Position numbers and translations under genes: made by a program
Notes under the pieces: generated by a model
What the model saw: the letters and a program-made list of their open reading frames with translations, nothing else
Told to the model about the DNA's origin: nothing
The model's database searches: none
Source: JACVRM01 sp963809765
Lineage (GTDB): Bacteria; Actinomycetota; Thermoleophilia; Gaiellales; Gaiellaceae
Assembly: GCA_963809765.1 (NCBI GenBank)
Contig: CAWEKT010000003.1
Location: 496,001-560,000, forward strand
Direction of reading: 5' to 3'
Length of the DNA stretch: 64,000 bases
In this document: in pieces, positions 42,624 through 52,480 of the stretch
How the letters are laid out: every line of letters starts with the position of its first letter
Position numbering within the stretch: the stretch's first letter is position 1

Positions 42624-43363
42624 GGCAGCCCGAAGGCCGCGCGCGCGTTCGCGGCGGTGCGCGCCGCCAGCTCGTCCGCATCCTCGCCGCGCGCCTGGGC
42701 GAGCACGGCGACCGTGTGAACCAGGTTCGCGGGCTCGTTGCGCCGGCCGCGGCGCGGCTGCGGCGAGAGGAAGGGGCTGTCCGTCTCCACGAGCAGACGG
42801 TCGGCCGGCACGGAGCGGGCCGCCGCCCGCAGCTCGCCGGCGCTCGGATACGTGACGTTGCCGGCGAACGAGACGTAGTAGCCGCGCTCGAGCGCGGGCG
42901 CGAGCAGGTCGGGCTCCGAGAAGCAATGGAGCACCACGGCGCCGCCAAATGCCGCCAGCGTCGACGCGACCTCGGCTGCCGCCGCGCGGCAGTGGATCAC
43001 CACCGGCAGGCCGAGCGCCTCGGCGAGCTCGAGCTGCCGCGCGAAGGCCAACCGCTGCTCCTCGACCGTCTCCTGCCCGTAGTGGTAGTCGAGCCCCGTC
43101 TCCCCGACCGCGACCGCCGGGGAGCCCTCGAGCAGCTCTCGCAGCTCATCGACGCGCGTGTGCTCGGAGCCTGCCGAGTGCGGGTCGATGCCGAGCGCAA
43201 CATGGACGGCCGGCGTGTCCCGCGCGATCGCGGCCGTGCGCCGGCACGAGTCGATGCCCGCCCCGATCGAGACGACGGCAGCGACGCCGGCCTCGGCGGC
43301 GCGGCGCATGACCTCCTGCGGCTCTCCGTCGCACGCGTCGAGGTGCGCGTGCGAGTCGATCAC
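42620..43363 (-). CDS. tatD: TatD-family metal-dependent DNase
   Basis: 247 aa, intact. TIM-barrel hydrolase with metal ligands in DSHAHLDAC, the Glu in AVGETGLDYHYG, the His in PVVIHCRAA and VVLHCFS, and the Asp in RLLVETDSPFLSP. Implicated in DNA repair/degradation and in D-aminoacyl-tRNA deacylation by relatives. GTG 43363 overlaps the metG stop (GTGA), so translation is coupled. Confidence 0.95.
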   Translation of the reverse strand: MIDSHAHLDACDGEPQEVMRRAAEAGVAAVVSIGAGIDSCRRTAAIARDTPAVHVALGIDPHSAGSEHTRVDELRELLEGSPAVAVGETGLDYHYGQETVEEQRLAFARQLELAEALGLPVVIHCRAAAAEVASTLAAFGGAVVLHCFSEPDLLAPALERGYYVSFAGNVTYPSAGELRAAARSVPADRLLVETDSPFLSPQPRRGRRNEPANLVHTVAVLAQARGEDADELAARTAANARAAFGLP

Positions 43364-45141
43364 GCGGGCGACTCGTCCTCGCCGAGCTCGTCGCGGAGGA
43401 CGGTCTCGAGGTCGAGCTTGCGGAACAGCGGCCGTGGCTCCCGAAGCCGCTGCCCGGCCGACAGGGCCGTCGGCTCCCAGCTGCCGACCCAGCTCGCGTA
43501 GTCACCCGTCAGCACGTGGTGCTGCTCGCCGCCCTCCTCGACCACCTCGTGGACCTCCAGCGGACCGGCGATATAGCCCTCGTAGCCCAGCAGCTCGTGG
43601 ACGACCTGCGAGCTGAACGGCAGGAAGGGCGTGAAGATCACCTTGAGGTTGTCCACCGCACGCAGCGACACGTTGAGCACGGTGGCTGCACGCTCGCGGT
43701 CGGTCTTCATCAGCGCCCACGGGGCCTGGTCGCTCGTGTAGGCGTTGACGACCCCCGCGAGCCGCATCGCCTCCGTGATCGCAGCCTTGAAGCGCGCCTG
43801 CTCGATGAGGCCGCCGACGGTGCCGAAGCCGGCCTCGACCTCACCGAGCACGGCCTCGTCCTCGGCGGTCAGCGCACCGGGCGCGGGGACTTCGCCGAAG
43901 TTCCGGAACGCGTTCGTGAGCGTCCGGTTGACGAGGTTGCCCCACTTGGCGACGAGCTCGTCGTTGTTGCGACGCACGAACTCACTCCAGGTGAAGTCGG
44001 TGTCCTGGGTCTCGGGCCCCGCGATCGCGAGGAAGTAGCGCAGCGGGTCCGGGTCGTAGCGGTCGAGGAAATCGCGGATGAGAATGCCCACGCCGCGACT
44101 GGCGCTCGTCTTCCTGCCCTGCATCGTCAGGTACTCGGTCGACACGACGTCGTGGGGCAGTTCCAGCGCGCGCCCCGCCCCGAGCTCGCCGCCCGTGTCG
44201 TAGCCGAGCAGCTCGCTCGGCCAGATGACGGTGTGGAAGACGATGTTGTCCTTGCCCATGAAGTAGTAGTGGCGCGCCTCGGGGTTCTGCCACCAGTCGC
44301 GCCAGGCGTCCGGCGTTCCCCGGTTGGCCGCCCACTCGACGGCCGCAGAGAGATAGCCGACGACGGCGTCGATCCAGACGTAGATGCGCTTCGTCTCCAA
44401 CTCCTCGTAGCCGGGCACCGGGATGCGAATGCCCCAGTCGAGGTCGCGCGTGACCGCGCGCGGCTTGAGCTCGTCGACGTAGCGCAGCGAGAAGTTCAGG
44501 ACGTTCGACCGCCAGTGCGTCTGGCGCGCGATCCACTCCCGCAGCCGATCGGCGAACTGGGGCAGATCGAGGAAGAGGTGCTTCGTCTCCCGAAAGACGG
44601 GCGGCTCTCCGTCGATTCGGCTCCGCGGCTCGATCAGGTCGACCGCGTCCAGGAGGTTGCCGCAGTTGTCGCACTGGTCTCCCCTGGCGCCCTCGTAGCC
44701 GCAGATCGGACACGTTCCCTCCACGTACCGGTCGGGCAGCGTGTGCCCGGTCGTCGCCGAGAAGGCGCCGAGCGAGGTCTGCTCGACCAGGTAGCCGTGC
44801 TCCCACAGCGTGCGGAAGACGTCCCGCGTGACGCGGGCGTGGTTGAGGGTCGTCGTCCGCGTGAAGAGGTCGTACGAGATGCCGAGATCCCGCAGGTCGT
44901 TGCGGATCGGCTCGTTGTAGAAGTCCGCGAGCTCGCGATAGCTCTTCCCCTCCTGCTCCGCGGCGACCATCACCGGCGTCCCGTGCTCGTCGGTGCCGCT
45001 CACCATCAGCACGTCGCTGCCGCGGAGGCGGTGGTAGCGGGCGAAGATGTCCGAGGGCACGCCGAAGCCGGCGACGTGGCCGATGTGCCGCGGCCCGCTG
45101 GCGTACGGCCAGGCGACCGCGACGAGTATGCGGTCTGCCAA
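43360..45141 (-). CDS. metG: Methionyl-tRNA synthetase
   Basis: 593 aa, intact. Class I synthetase. The HIGH box is PRHIGHVAGF. A zinc knuckle with two CxxC pairs is CPICGYEGARGDQCDNCG. The KMSKS loop has the variant KTSAS in GRKTSASRGVGI; relaxed versions of this loop are known in actinobacterial MetG. A helical anticodon-binding domain follows, and the C-terminal tRNA-binding OB fold is absent. TTG 45141 begins LADRILVAVAWPYASG. Confidence 0.96.
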   Translation of the reverse strand: MADRILVAVAWPYASGPRHIGHVAGFGVPSDIFARYHRLRGSDVLMVSGTDEHGTPVMVAAEQEGKSYRELADFYNEPIRNDLRDLGISYDLFTRTTTLNHARVTRDVFRTLWEHGYLVEQTSLGAFSATTGHTLPDRYVEGTCPICGYEGARGDQCDNCGNLLDAVDLIEPRSRIDGEPPVFRETKHLFLDLPQFADRLREWIARQTHWRSNVLNFSLRYVDELKPRAVTRDLDWGIRIPVPGYEELETKRIYVWIDAVVGYLSAAVEWAANRGTPDAWRDWWQNPEARHYYFMGKDNIVFHTVIWPSELLGYDTGGELGAGRALELPHDVVSTEYLTMQGRKTSASRGVGILIRDFLDRYDPDPLRYFLAIAGPETQDTDFTWSEFVRRNNDELVAKWGNLVNRTLTNAFRNFGEVPAPGALTAEDEAVLGEVEAGFGTVGGLIEQARFKAAITEAMRLAGVVNAYTSDQAPWALMKTDRERAATVLNVSLRAVDNLKVIFTPFLPFSSQVVHELLGYEGYIAGPLEVHEVVEEGGEQHHVLTGDYASWVGSWEPTALSAGQRLREPRPLFRKLDLETVLRDELGEDESPA

Positions 45142-45222
45142 CTCGTCCCTCCGGCCGTTGTGGGAGCGTCATCTTACGAGCGCCCGGGGCCGCCGCCCGA
45201 AGGCGACGGCCCCGGGCAGCGC

Positions 45223-46518
45223 TCACGTGAGCACGGTCGCTCGACGCCGCGGCAGGGGCCGCGAGCGGGATCTCCAGGGGGCTACCCGCACCGCGCTGCA
45301 CGTGCAGCGGGCACCAGTTCGCCCCTGGCTCGTCCGGCTCTCGCCGGCCGGGTGGGTACACCACTGCCGGCCGGTCTCCCGTCGTCCGAGCGGACACACC
45401 TGCTTCGGGACTCGCACCACCCTCCGGCTCTCGAGTGACGGGGCCGGTCGCCGCAGCACACGCCACGCGGCGGCGGCGAGCACCACTCCCGCGCACCCAA
45501 GCAGCACCAGCAGCCCCGCCGGGCTCCGGCCGCTGGACGACCTCGACGTCTCGCCGGAACGGTCGACAGCCTGCGGAGCGCGGATCGGCCCCGCCTCCTG
45601 CACGCCCGTCGCCGTCACGTGCGGCGCAGGACGCCGGACGCGGCGGTCGTCCGAACGCGACTCCGGAGGCACCGTGCGTGCCCCGCCGGAGCGCGGAGCC
45701 GGCGTGCGAAACCGTCGCGGAGTGCGAACGGCCGGCTCCGGCGCGGCAGCCACGGTGGCCTTGGCCGCGCGTCGGCGCCCGGCGCCGTCTGTGGGCTCGA
45801 GCTCCGCAGAGCGAGGCCGGACGGGCTCCGTCCTCGTCGGGGCGACCGCCGCCGGGACCGCCACAGGCACGGCAGGAGCGCCGGCCGGCTCGGCGGTCGG
45901 GGACGACTCCGCCGGCGCCGGTTCCGCCGGCGCATCCGCGACGACTGCCGCGGGAGGCTCCGGAGCGGCCGGCGGCGGTGCGGGCGCCGTCTGCGGAGCG
46001 CTCGCCGGTGCGGCGACGGGCGACGGAGGCGGCTCGGCCGCTGCGCCGCCCGAGACGGGCAGCGGTGCCCGGGCGGGGAGCAGCTCGAGCGGGTCGACGT
46101 ATCCATGTTCGTCGGCGGTCCGCCTGATGCCGAGGTGGAGAGACGGCACCGCGTGCTCTGCATCGCCGCTGCTGCCCGCTGCGGCGATCACGTCGCCCTC
46201 GGCGACAAGCGCCCCGCGCGCCACCTCGAAGGCCCCGAGATGCTGGAGCGTCACGGTGTGGCCGTCGGTGGTGCGGATCGCCAGCGTCCTCCCTCCGTGG
46301 GGCACCGTGCCGGCGAAGGTCACGGAGCCGGCGGCCGGGGCGTGGACAGGCTCGCCGGGCGCAGCGGCCAGATCGATGCCCCGGTGCTGACCGGCTGTGT
46401 ACGGACTGCTGTGAACGTTGAAGCCGCGGAGGACGTCCCCCTGGACCGGCCAGTTCCACGCGGAAGCGGTCGGCGCGAGCAGCAACCAGAGCGTCGCCGC
46501 AACCAGGAATCGGCTCAT
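45223..46518 (-). CDS. Secreted M23 peptidase (LytM) with Pro/Ala-rich stalk and C-terminal membrane helix
   Basis: 431 aa. Signal peptide (FLVAATLWLLLAPTASA), then a LytM fold at residues ~25-145 with zinc ligands in HRGIDLAAAPGEPVHAP and SLHLGI. A ~150-residue Pro/Ala/Glu-rich stalk, a membrane helix (LLVLLGCAGVVLAAAAWRVL) and an Arg/Ser/Cys-rich tail follow. The third ligand position reads VTLQHLGAF, as in LytM proteins. It probably cuts or regulates peptidoglycan cross-bridges at the cell surface. SD GGGAGG and a strong promoter lie upstream. The tail after the helix looks low-quality and may be out of frame. Confidence 0.87.
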   Translation of the reverse strand: MSRFLVAATLWLLLAPTASAWNWPVQGDVLRGFNVHSSPYTAGQHRGIDLAAAPGEPVHAPAAGSVTFAGTVPHGGRTLAIRTTDGHTVTLQHLGAFEVARGALVAEGDVIAAAGSSGDAEHAVPSLHLGIRRTADEHGYVDPLELLPARAPLPVSGGAAAEPPPSPVAAPASAPQTAPAPPPAAPEPPAAVVADAPAEPAPAESSPTAEPAGAPAVPVAVPAAVAPTRTEPVRPRSAELEPTDGAGRRRAAKATVAAAPEPAVRTPRRFRTPAPRSGGARTVPPESRSDDRRVRRPAPHVTATGVQEAGPIRAPQAVDRSGETSRSSSGRSPAGLLVLLGCAGVVLAAAAWRVLRRPAPSLESRRVVRVPKQVCPLGRRETGRQWCTHPAGESRTSQGRTGARCTCSAVRVAPWRSRSRPLPRRRATVLT

Positions 46519-46535
46519 CGATCACCTCCCGTTGT

Positions 46536-46583
46536 CTGTTCGGAGAACAGCGCGACCGTAGCAGCGCGAGAGGACGTTGTCAA
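46536..46583 (-). promoter_or_regulatory. Consensus sigma-A promoter with palindrome at the transcription start
   Basis: On the minus strand, TTGACA (46578-46583), 17 bases, TACGGT (46555-46560), then the perfect palindrome CTGTTC-TCC-GAACAG (46536-46550) within the first bases of the transcript, upstream of the M23 gene's ribosome-binding site. This is the only full -35/-10 pair I could see in the window. The palindrome is a good candidate repressor site; the spacing differs from a LexA box. Confidence 0.72.
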
Positions 46584-46589
46584 AACAGG

Positions 46590-47398
46590 CTACAGCGACC
46601 GCTTGTAAAGGGCGCGGGCGGCGACGCCGGTCAGGCGCGCGACCACCTCGCTGGCACCCCGGCGAGGGACGCCGGCGGCGACGAGCTCACGCACGGCGTC
46701 CACCGCCTCGGCTGCCGGCTCGAGCTTGCTCGTGGAGGGCCCCACCACGATCACGACCTCGCCCTTCGGGCGGCTCGGCGAAGCGGGCGGCGACCTCCGC
46801 AGCTGGGCCGCTGACGACCTCCTCGTAGAGCTTCGTCAGCTCTCGGCAGACGGCGACGCTCCGGTCCGGTGCCTCCCGGGCGAGCGCCGCGAGCGCGGCC
46901 GGCAGCCTGCGCGGCGACTCGAACGCGACGACGACGAACGGCCAGCTCCGCAGCTCTGCCCAGAAGGCGGCCAGTGCCCGCTCGCCCCGGGGCAGATAGC
47001 CGACGAACTGATACCGCTCGGCGGCGAACCCGCTCGCGACCACCGCCGTCTCGACCGCCGTCGGACCCCGGCAGGACGGTGACATCGTGCCCCGCCTCGC
47101 GTGCTGCGGACACGAGACGCGCGCCGGGGTCGTTGATCCCCGGCAGGCCTGCGTCGGAGACGAGCGCGACCCGCTCGCCGCGGCGCAGCCGGTCCAGCAC
47201 CTCCGGCGTCCGCGCCGCCTCGTTGTGGCGGTGGTAGCTGACGAGCGCCTGCGCACGGATGCCATGCCGTTCGAGCAGCCGGCGCGTGTGGCGCGTGTCC
47301 TCGCAGAGGACGACGTCGGCCTCGCGGAGCTCCTGGAGGACGCGCAGCGTGACGTCGTCGAGATTGCCGATGGGGGTGGCGCAGACCGCGAGCGTCAC
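46590..47398 (-). CDS. rsmI: 16S rRNA 2'-O-ribose C1402 methyltransferase RsmI (frameshifted)
   Basis: About 268 aa when corrected. Tetrapyrrole-methylase fold: VTLAVCATPIGNLDDVTLR opening, CEDTRHTRRLLERHGI, LVSDAGLPGINDPGARLV and GFAAERYQFVGYLPRGE. A C-terminal helix-turn segment ends ARALYKRSL. Extra bases near 47065 and 46770 break it. GTG 47398 overlaps the ROK kinase stop (GTGA). It modifies the ribosomal P site together with RsmH. Confidence 0.92.
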
Positions 47399-48299
47399 GA
47401 GCGCGCGGCCGCGGCGAACGCGAGCAGGCCGGCGCCGACCACGCCCGCCTCGGGTCCGAGCTCGGCCTGCTCGATCCGGACCGACGCAGGCGGGAGCGCC
47501 TCCTCCGAGACGACCGTACGCGCCGGCCCGAGCAGCTGCTCGCCGGCGCTGCCGAAGCCCCCGCCGACGACGACCAGCTCGGGGTTGAAGACGTTGACGA
47601 GTCCCGCGATGCCTGCCCCGAGCAGCCGGCCGATCCCGTCGAGCTCCCGCTGCGCGGCCGGCTCGCCGGCGCGTGCGGCGGCCACGAGGGCGCGGCCGTC
47701 CTCGAGCCCGATCGACCGCGCCCGCGCATCGGCAGCCCGGCCCGAGACGAGCGTCTCGAAGTGGCCGCGCCCGGGGCAGGTGCCACCGCACGGCGGGCCG
47801 TCGACGTCGACGACCATGTGACCGAGCTCGGCGCCGACGCCGAGCGCGCCGCGGTACAGCTCGCCGCCGAGTACGAGCCCGCCGCCGACACCCGTTCCGA
47901 GCGTGAGCATGATCATGTGACTGGTTCCGCGGCCGGCTCCGAGTCGCCACTCGGCGTAGGCGGCGGCAGTTGGCGTCGTTGTCGACCACGACCGGCACGC
48001 CGAAGTGACCGCTCATTGCCCCCGCCAGGTCGATGCCCTCGAGCGGGACGTGCACGGACGCGACGACCCTCCTGGCGACCTGATCGACCCGCGACGGAAC
48101 TCCGAGCCCGATCGCCTCCACCCGTCCGCCCCTGGATCAGCGAGCCGACGACCTCCTCGAGGCCCGCGATGAGTGCCTCCTGAGACTCGACAGGAGTCGG
48201 TCGCTCGACCTGAGCGAGCAGCGCGCCGCTCTCGTCGACGAGGGCTGCCGCGATCTTCGTCCCGCCGACGTCGACGCCGACGACGGCCGGCGCGCTCAC
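47395..48299 (-). CDS. ROK-family sugar kinase, probable glucokinase (frameshifted)
   Basis: About 301 aa when corrected. N-terminal ATP-binding VVGVDVGGTKIAAALVD, the sugar-binding region around PVVVDNDAN, LTLGTGVGGGLVLGGELYRG, then the ROK signature GHMVVDVDGPPCGGTCPGRG with the zinc-binding Cys/His set. Glucokinase is the commonest activity for this branch, but the sugar cannot be fixed from sequence. Extra bases near 48125 and 47965. Operonic with rsmI. Confidence 0.87.
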
Positions 48300-48382
48300 G
48301 CGACCCTCACGCGGGCCAGGCCGGCCGTGCCGGCTCGGCTGAGGGGGAGCGTCCCACGGGCGTGGCTACGATAACCCGCCGG

Positions 48383-49562
48383 ATGTCGCTCAAGGACAAG
48401 CCGTACCGCGTGTATCGCGGCGGGCGCGTCAAGGGCAGAGTGCCCGACGCAGCCCGAGCCGGAGCGCCGGACGGCCGAGCGCAACGGCGCTCGCCCGCGC
48501 CAGTACGCCGGGCCCGGTCCGGCTCGGCCGCGCCGTCGCCGCCGACACCTGCGCCGCTGGATCCTGCTCGGCGTCGTGCTGCTCGTCGGCCTGATGGTTG
48601 CCTGGGCAGTCGCCTCGTACCTCGCCGTGCGGAGCGGGGTCGAGACGGCGAATGGACGACTCGGAGCGCCGGCTCGCAACGCGCTCACGCCGTCCGGCGG
48701 CTCGGCGTTGACGAACGCGACCCACGTCCTGCTGCTCGGCACCGACTCGGCCCCGATCGCCTCCCGCAGGGGGCTCCGGCACACCGACTCGATCATGCTG
48801 GTGCGCAGCGATCCCGATCACAACCGGCTCGCGTACCTGTCGATCCCGCGCGACCTCCGGGTCGAGATCCCGGGCTACGGCTTCGACAAGGTGAACGTGG
48901 CGTACCAGATCGGCGGCGCCCCGCTCGCGATCCGCACGGTCCGCAACCTCGGGCTGCCGGTCAACCACGTCGCGATCGTCGACCTGGCCCGCTTCAAGGT
49001 GCTCATCGACGCCGTCGGCGGCGTCGACATCAACGTGCCGAAGCCGATCCTCTCGAAGTTCGACTGCCCGTTGAAGACGAACGCGGAGTGCGCCGACTGG
49101 CCGGGCTGGCGCTTCCGCAAGGGTGAGCAGCACATGAACGGCCGCCGCGCGCGTATCTACTCGCGCGTGCGCAGCAACCTGCTCGATCCCTCCGAGAGCG
49201 ACATCACCCGCGCGGCCCGCCAGCAGCAGGTGATGCAGGCACTGACGAGCAAGATGACGAGCCCGGGGACGCTCATCCGCATGCCGTGGATGGGCGACGA
49301 CCTCACGCAGCCGCTGGCCACCGACCTGTCGACGGGCGAGTTCCTGGCGCTCGGCTGGCGACGGTTCCGCGCCGGCGACGGGCGGACGCTGCACTGCCGG
49401 CTCGGCGGCTCGCCCTCGAGCACGGGCTCGCTGATCCCGGAGGGGGACGACCTGCGCGAGGTCATCCGGATGTTCGAGGGGCTGTCGGCGCCGCAACCGC
49501 CGCCGCCCGGGAGCCCGTACGCCGCCGGCTGCCGCACCGGCCGCACGCTCCTGACGAGCTAG
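48383..49562 (+). CDS. LytR-CpsA-Psr (LCP) family phosphotransferase (frameshifted)
   Basis: About 393 aa when corrected. A basic cytoplasmic tail, one membrane helix (LLVGLMVAWAVASYLAV) and the extracellular LCP domain: THVLLLGTDSAP, HTDSIMLVRSDPD, YLSIPRDLRVEIPGYG with the catalytic Arg/Asp, KVNVAYQIGG, and R-rich RIYSRVRSNLLDPSESD. LCP enzymes attach glycopolymers to peptidoglycan. ATG 48383 lies ten bases after TACGAT. One extra base near 48442 separates the tail from the helix. Confidence 0.92.
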
Positions 49563-49834
49563 GGCTTCGGCGTCTCTGTCTTCTTCTCTTCCTTGGGCTT
49601 GGAGTCGCCCGACGCGGGGCCGTCGCCGTCCTTGCCCGCACCGTCACGCCGCTTCGAGCGGCCGTAGTCGGTGCTGTAGAAACCTGAGCCCTTGAAGTGC
49701 ACGGCGACGGGATAGAGGACCCGCTCGAGCGGGCCGCGTCCGCAGACCTGGCAGGTCTCCGGCTGCGCGTCGCTCATGCGCTGAAACAGCTCGAAAACGT
49801 GGCCCTCAGGGCACTTGTACTCGTAGATGGGCAT
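49559..49834 (-). CDS. FmdB-family zinc ribbon protein
   Basis: 91 aa. MPIYEYKCPEGHVFELFQRM and CQVCGRGPLERVLYPV form the CxxxxH/CxxC zinc ribbon of FmdB-type regulators. The C-terminal half is a charged, disordered tail rich in Lys, Glu and Pro. Role unproven; homologues are small putative regulators. It overlaps the LCP gene's stop by four bases, convergently. Intact. Confidence 0.9.
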   Translation of the reverse strand: MPIYEYKCPEGHVFELFQRMSDAQPETCQVCGRGPLERVLYPVAVHFKGSGFYSTDYGRSKRRDGAGKDGDGPASGDSKPKEEKKTETPKP

Positions 49835-49852
49835 CGATCACACAATAGCGGG

Positions 49853-51463
49853 GTGCCTGTCGCGCAAACCCGTGCGCTCCATCTGTCCGCCCGCGCCTTT
49901 TGGCTTGGCGTGGCCGTCTGCGCGGCGGCGGTGGCGACGTTCCTGCTCGCTCGCCTCACGGCCTGGCCGCCGCACGAGGACGAGACGCTCGCGCTCTTCG
50001 TCGGCGACGACTCGCTGTCCGGCGTCATCGCCACCGTCGCCGGCGAGCGCGGCGGGGCTCCGCTCCACTTCCTGATCGCCTGGGCAGTGGGCGGGCTCGG
50101 CGGCGGCCTCTCCGAGCTGAGGCTGGCGTCGGCTCTGTTCGCCGTCGCCAGCGTGCCGCTGGTGGCCCTGCTCGGCAGCAGGCTGGCCGGGCGCGCGGCC
50201 GGGCTGGTCGCGGCCGCGATCGTGAGCGCCAGCTGGATGCTCCTCTTCCACGGCGTCTACGCGCGCATGTACAGCCTCTTCCTGGCGACGAGCCTGCTCT
50301 CCTATCTCGCGCTGCTCGGCGCCGCCGACAAGGGCGGCCTGCGTCGCTGGGGACTCTGGTGCGCGGCGACGCTCGTGATGGTCTCCGCGCACCCCTACGG
50401 GGCACTCGTGGTCGCCTCACAGGGCCTCTACGTACTGCTGGTGCGCGCGCGCCTGCGCGAGGCCGTTCCGGCCTTCGCGGTCGTCGGCGTCCTCGGGCTC
50501 CCCTTCTGGTACAGCGACCTCGTCCTCGCGCGGCGCTTCGAGGTCGGCGTCGGCGGCGGCAGCCGCAAGCTCGACGGCCCGGTGGACATCCTCACGTACC
50601 TGGCTCACGCCGCTGGAGACTTCACGGCGGGCTGGCGTCTCCTGCTCGCCGCCGTGCTCGTGCTCGCGCTCCTCGGCCTGGTCGCGCTCTGGCGGACGCG
50701 GCGCGACTCCGCACTGCTCGTCTGCGCGGTCTTCGGCACCCCGGCCCTCGCTCTCTTCGCCGCGCGTCTCGGCTCCGCGGCAGCACCCGAGTCGAGGCAC
50801 CTGATCTTCGCCTTCCCTTTCCTCGCGCTCCTGGTTGCGGTCGGCATGCTCAGAGTCGGTGCGCGGTCGCCGGCCATTGCGCCCGTGCTCCTCGTGGGGC
50901 TGGTGGCGGCCGAGCTCATCTGGGCCCACGGCCGCACGCCGCTGCTTTTCGAGGGCGAGCCCGGCGCCGCGGGCTGCCGCGCGCGCCGAGGCGTCGGCGT
51001 GGCTGGCGGAGACCGGCCGGCCGGACGACGTGCTGCTCGGCTTCGACCCGCTCTTCCTCGGCGCGTGGGAGCGGGACCGGACTGCGTCACGGCTCGTCGT
51101 GCCACGGGCGGACTCGGCGCTCGCGCTGAAGACGCTGCAGGAGGCCGCCCCGCTTGGGCGAGGCGTCTGGGTGCTCGACGCCAGCGACACGAACAACTTC
51201 GCCCCGGCCCAGACGATCGAGCGGCGCGTGCCCAGGCCGCCCGGCGCCTTCGAGACGCGGACGTTCGGGCCCTTCCTCGTCGTGCGCACGCGAACAGCCC
51301 GTGGAGACGCCCGAGCGCTTCCTCGACCTCTCCTCCAGCGTGATGATCACCGGCAAGTCGCTCTTCCTCGGCGATGCCGACCTCAACTTCGTGACCGTGC
51401 GGAAGGCGGCCGATCAGCTCTCGCGGGAGCGCGACGCGCTCTGCGTCGGCGAGCTCGCGGTAG
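49853..51463 (+). CDS. GT39/PMT-like membrane glycosyltransferase (frameshifted)
   Basis: About 536 aa when corrected. Eight to ten membrane helices begin WLGVAVCAAAVATFLLARL, followed by the acidic first-loop motif PPHEDETLALFVG typical of lipid-phosphosugar-dependent GT39/ArnT enzymes and HGVYARMYSLFLATSLL. A soluble extracytoplasmic C-terminal domain includes RPDDVLLGFDPLFLGAWE. Donor and acceptor unknown; the adjacent LCP gene suggests envelope glycan work. Extra bases near 50970 and 51288. A third near 51440 would place the stop at 51463 and would also explain the opposing small gene. Confidence 0.78.
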
Positions 51464-51615
51464 CACGGCGCGTCCTCGAACGCCGCCAGCCCCGCAGGGG
51501 GCAGAGCGCCTCGTCGCCGGCGGCGCCGTCGCGCCGTGGCGATCACCGCGGAGGCTCCGAGGAGCCCTCCGAGCAGGAACGACCGGAGTCGCTCAGTGCT
51601 CCGGTCCGGCTCCAT
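51414..51615 (-). CDS. Small membrane-associated protein (tentative)
   Basis: About 66 aa if one extra base near 51440 is allowed for. Begins MEPDRSTERLRSFLLGGLLG, with a short hydrophobic helix followed by a run of seven arginines and PPAGLAAFEDAPCYREL. This helix-polyArg-PAGLAAFE layout looks like a small actinobacterial protein type, but I cannot name it. The end overlaps the opposing glycosyltransferase gene. It is divergent from psuK, 14 bp away. Confidence 0.45.
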
Positions 51616-51629
51616 GAGAGCATCTTCGC

Positions 51630-52464
51630 ATGCTCATCTGCACGCTCGGAGACCTGCTCCTGGACGTCGTCGTCCAGCCTGACGACGGAGCGTCCGCGAC
51701 CGGCTACGAGCGCACCGCCTGCACGTCGGTCGGTGCGGGCGGCCAGGCCGCGAACGTTGCGGCGTGGGCGGCGTCGCTCGGAGCCTCGGCTCGCTTCGTG
51801 GGCAAGCGGGGCGCCGACACCGCAGGAGAGCTCGTCACGCGCGAGCTCGAAGGGCGGGGAGTCGAGGTCGTAGGTCCCGTCGCCGCCGGCCGCAACGGTG
51901 TCGTCGTCTCGCTCGTCGCGCCGGACGGGGCGCGCACCATGATCTCCGACCGCGGGGTCGCGCCGACGCTGCGCGCCGAGGAGGTCGAGGTCGCCTGGTT
52001 CAGGGGCTGTACCGCGCTGCACGTCTCCGGCTACAGCCTCTACCGCGCGCCGATCGACGCTGCGGCCGCACGAGCCGTCGGAGCCGCGAGCGCCGTGGGC
52101 GCGCGCATCAGCATCGACCTGTCCTCGGCGGCCGCGATCGAGGCGTTCGGCGCCGAGCCGCTGCGCGAGCGGCTCGCGCAGCTCGAGCCGCACGTCGTCT
52201 TCGCCAACGAGGAGGAGGAGCGGGCGCTCGGCGCGCCTGCCGACGCGCCCGTGGTCGTGCTGAAGCGCGGCCCGGACGGGTTCGTCGTCCGCACCCGCGA
52301 GCGGCGCGCAGTCCTTCGCAGCCGCCGCCGGGGAGGTGGTCGACACGACCGGGGCCGGGGACGCGCTCGCCGCCGGCTTCCTGGTCGGCGGCCCGGAGCT
52401 GGCGCGCGAGGCTGCCGCCCGCTGCATCGCCCGGCTCGGCTCGATGCCCGGCCCGGCCGCGTAG
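51630..52464 (+). CDS. psuK: PfkB-family kinase, probable pseudouridine kinase (frameshifted)
   Basis: About 277 aa when corrected. PfkB signatures: N-terminal GDLLLDVVVQP, SVGAGGQAANVAAWAASLG, and the catalytic DTTGAGDALAAGF, with the anion hole and base near the C terminus. The general family phosphorylates sugars or nucleosides. The call to pseudouridine kinase rests on the next gene being psuG, 16 bp downstream. One extra base near 52305. Confidence 0.75.
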
Positions 52465-52480
52465 CTGTTAGAAGGCCGCG

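Noticed and set aside
43516..45438. 640-codon plus-strand open frame opposite metG
   Set aside because: metG is intact with all motifs on the other strand; the plus frame is a GC-driven shadow.
46536..46550. Reading the palindrome as a second LexA box
   Set aside because: The half-sites are GTTC then GAAC with a 3-base spacer, the reverse arrangement of GAAC-N4-GTTC.
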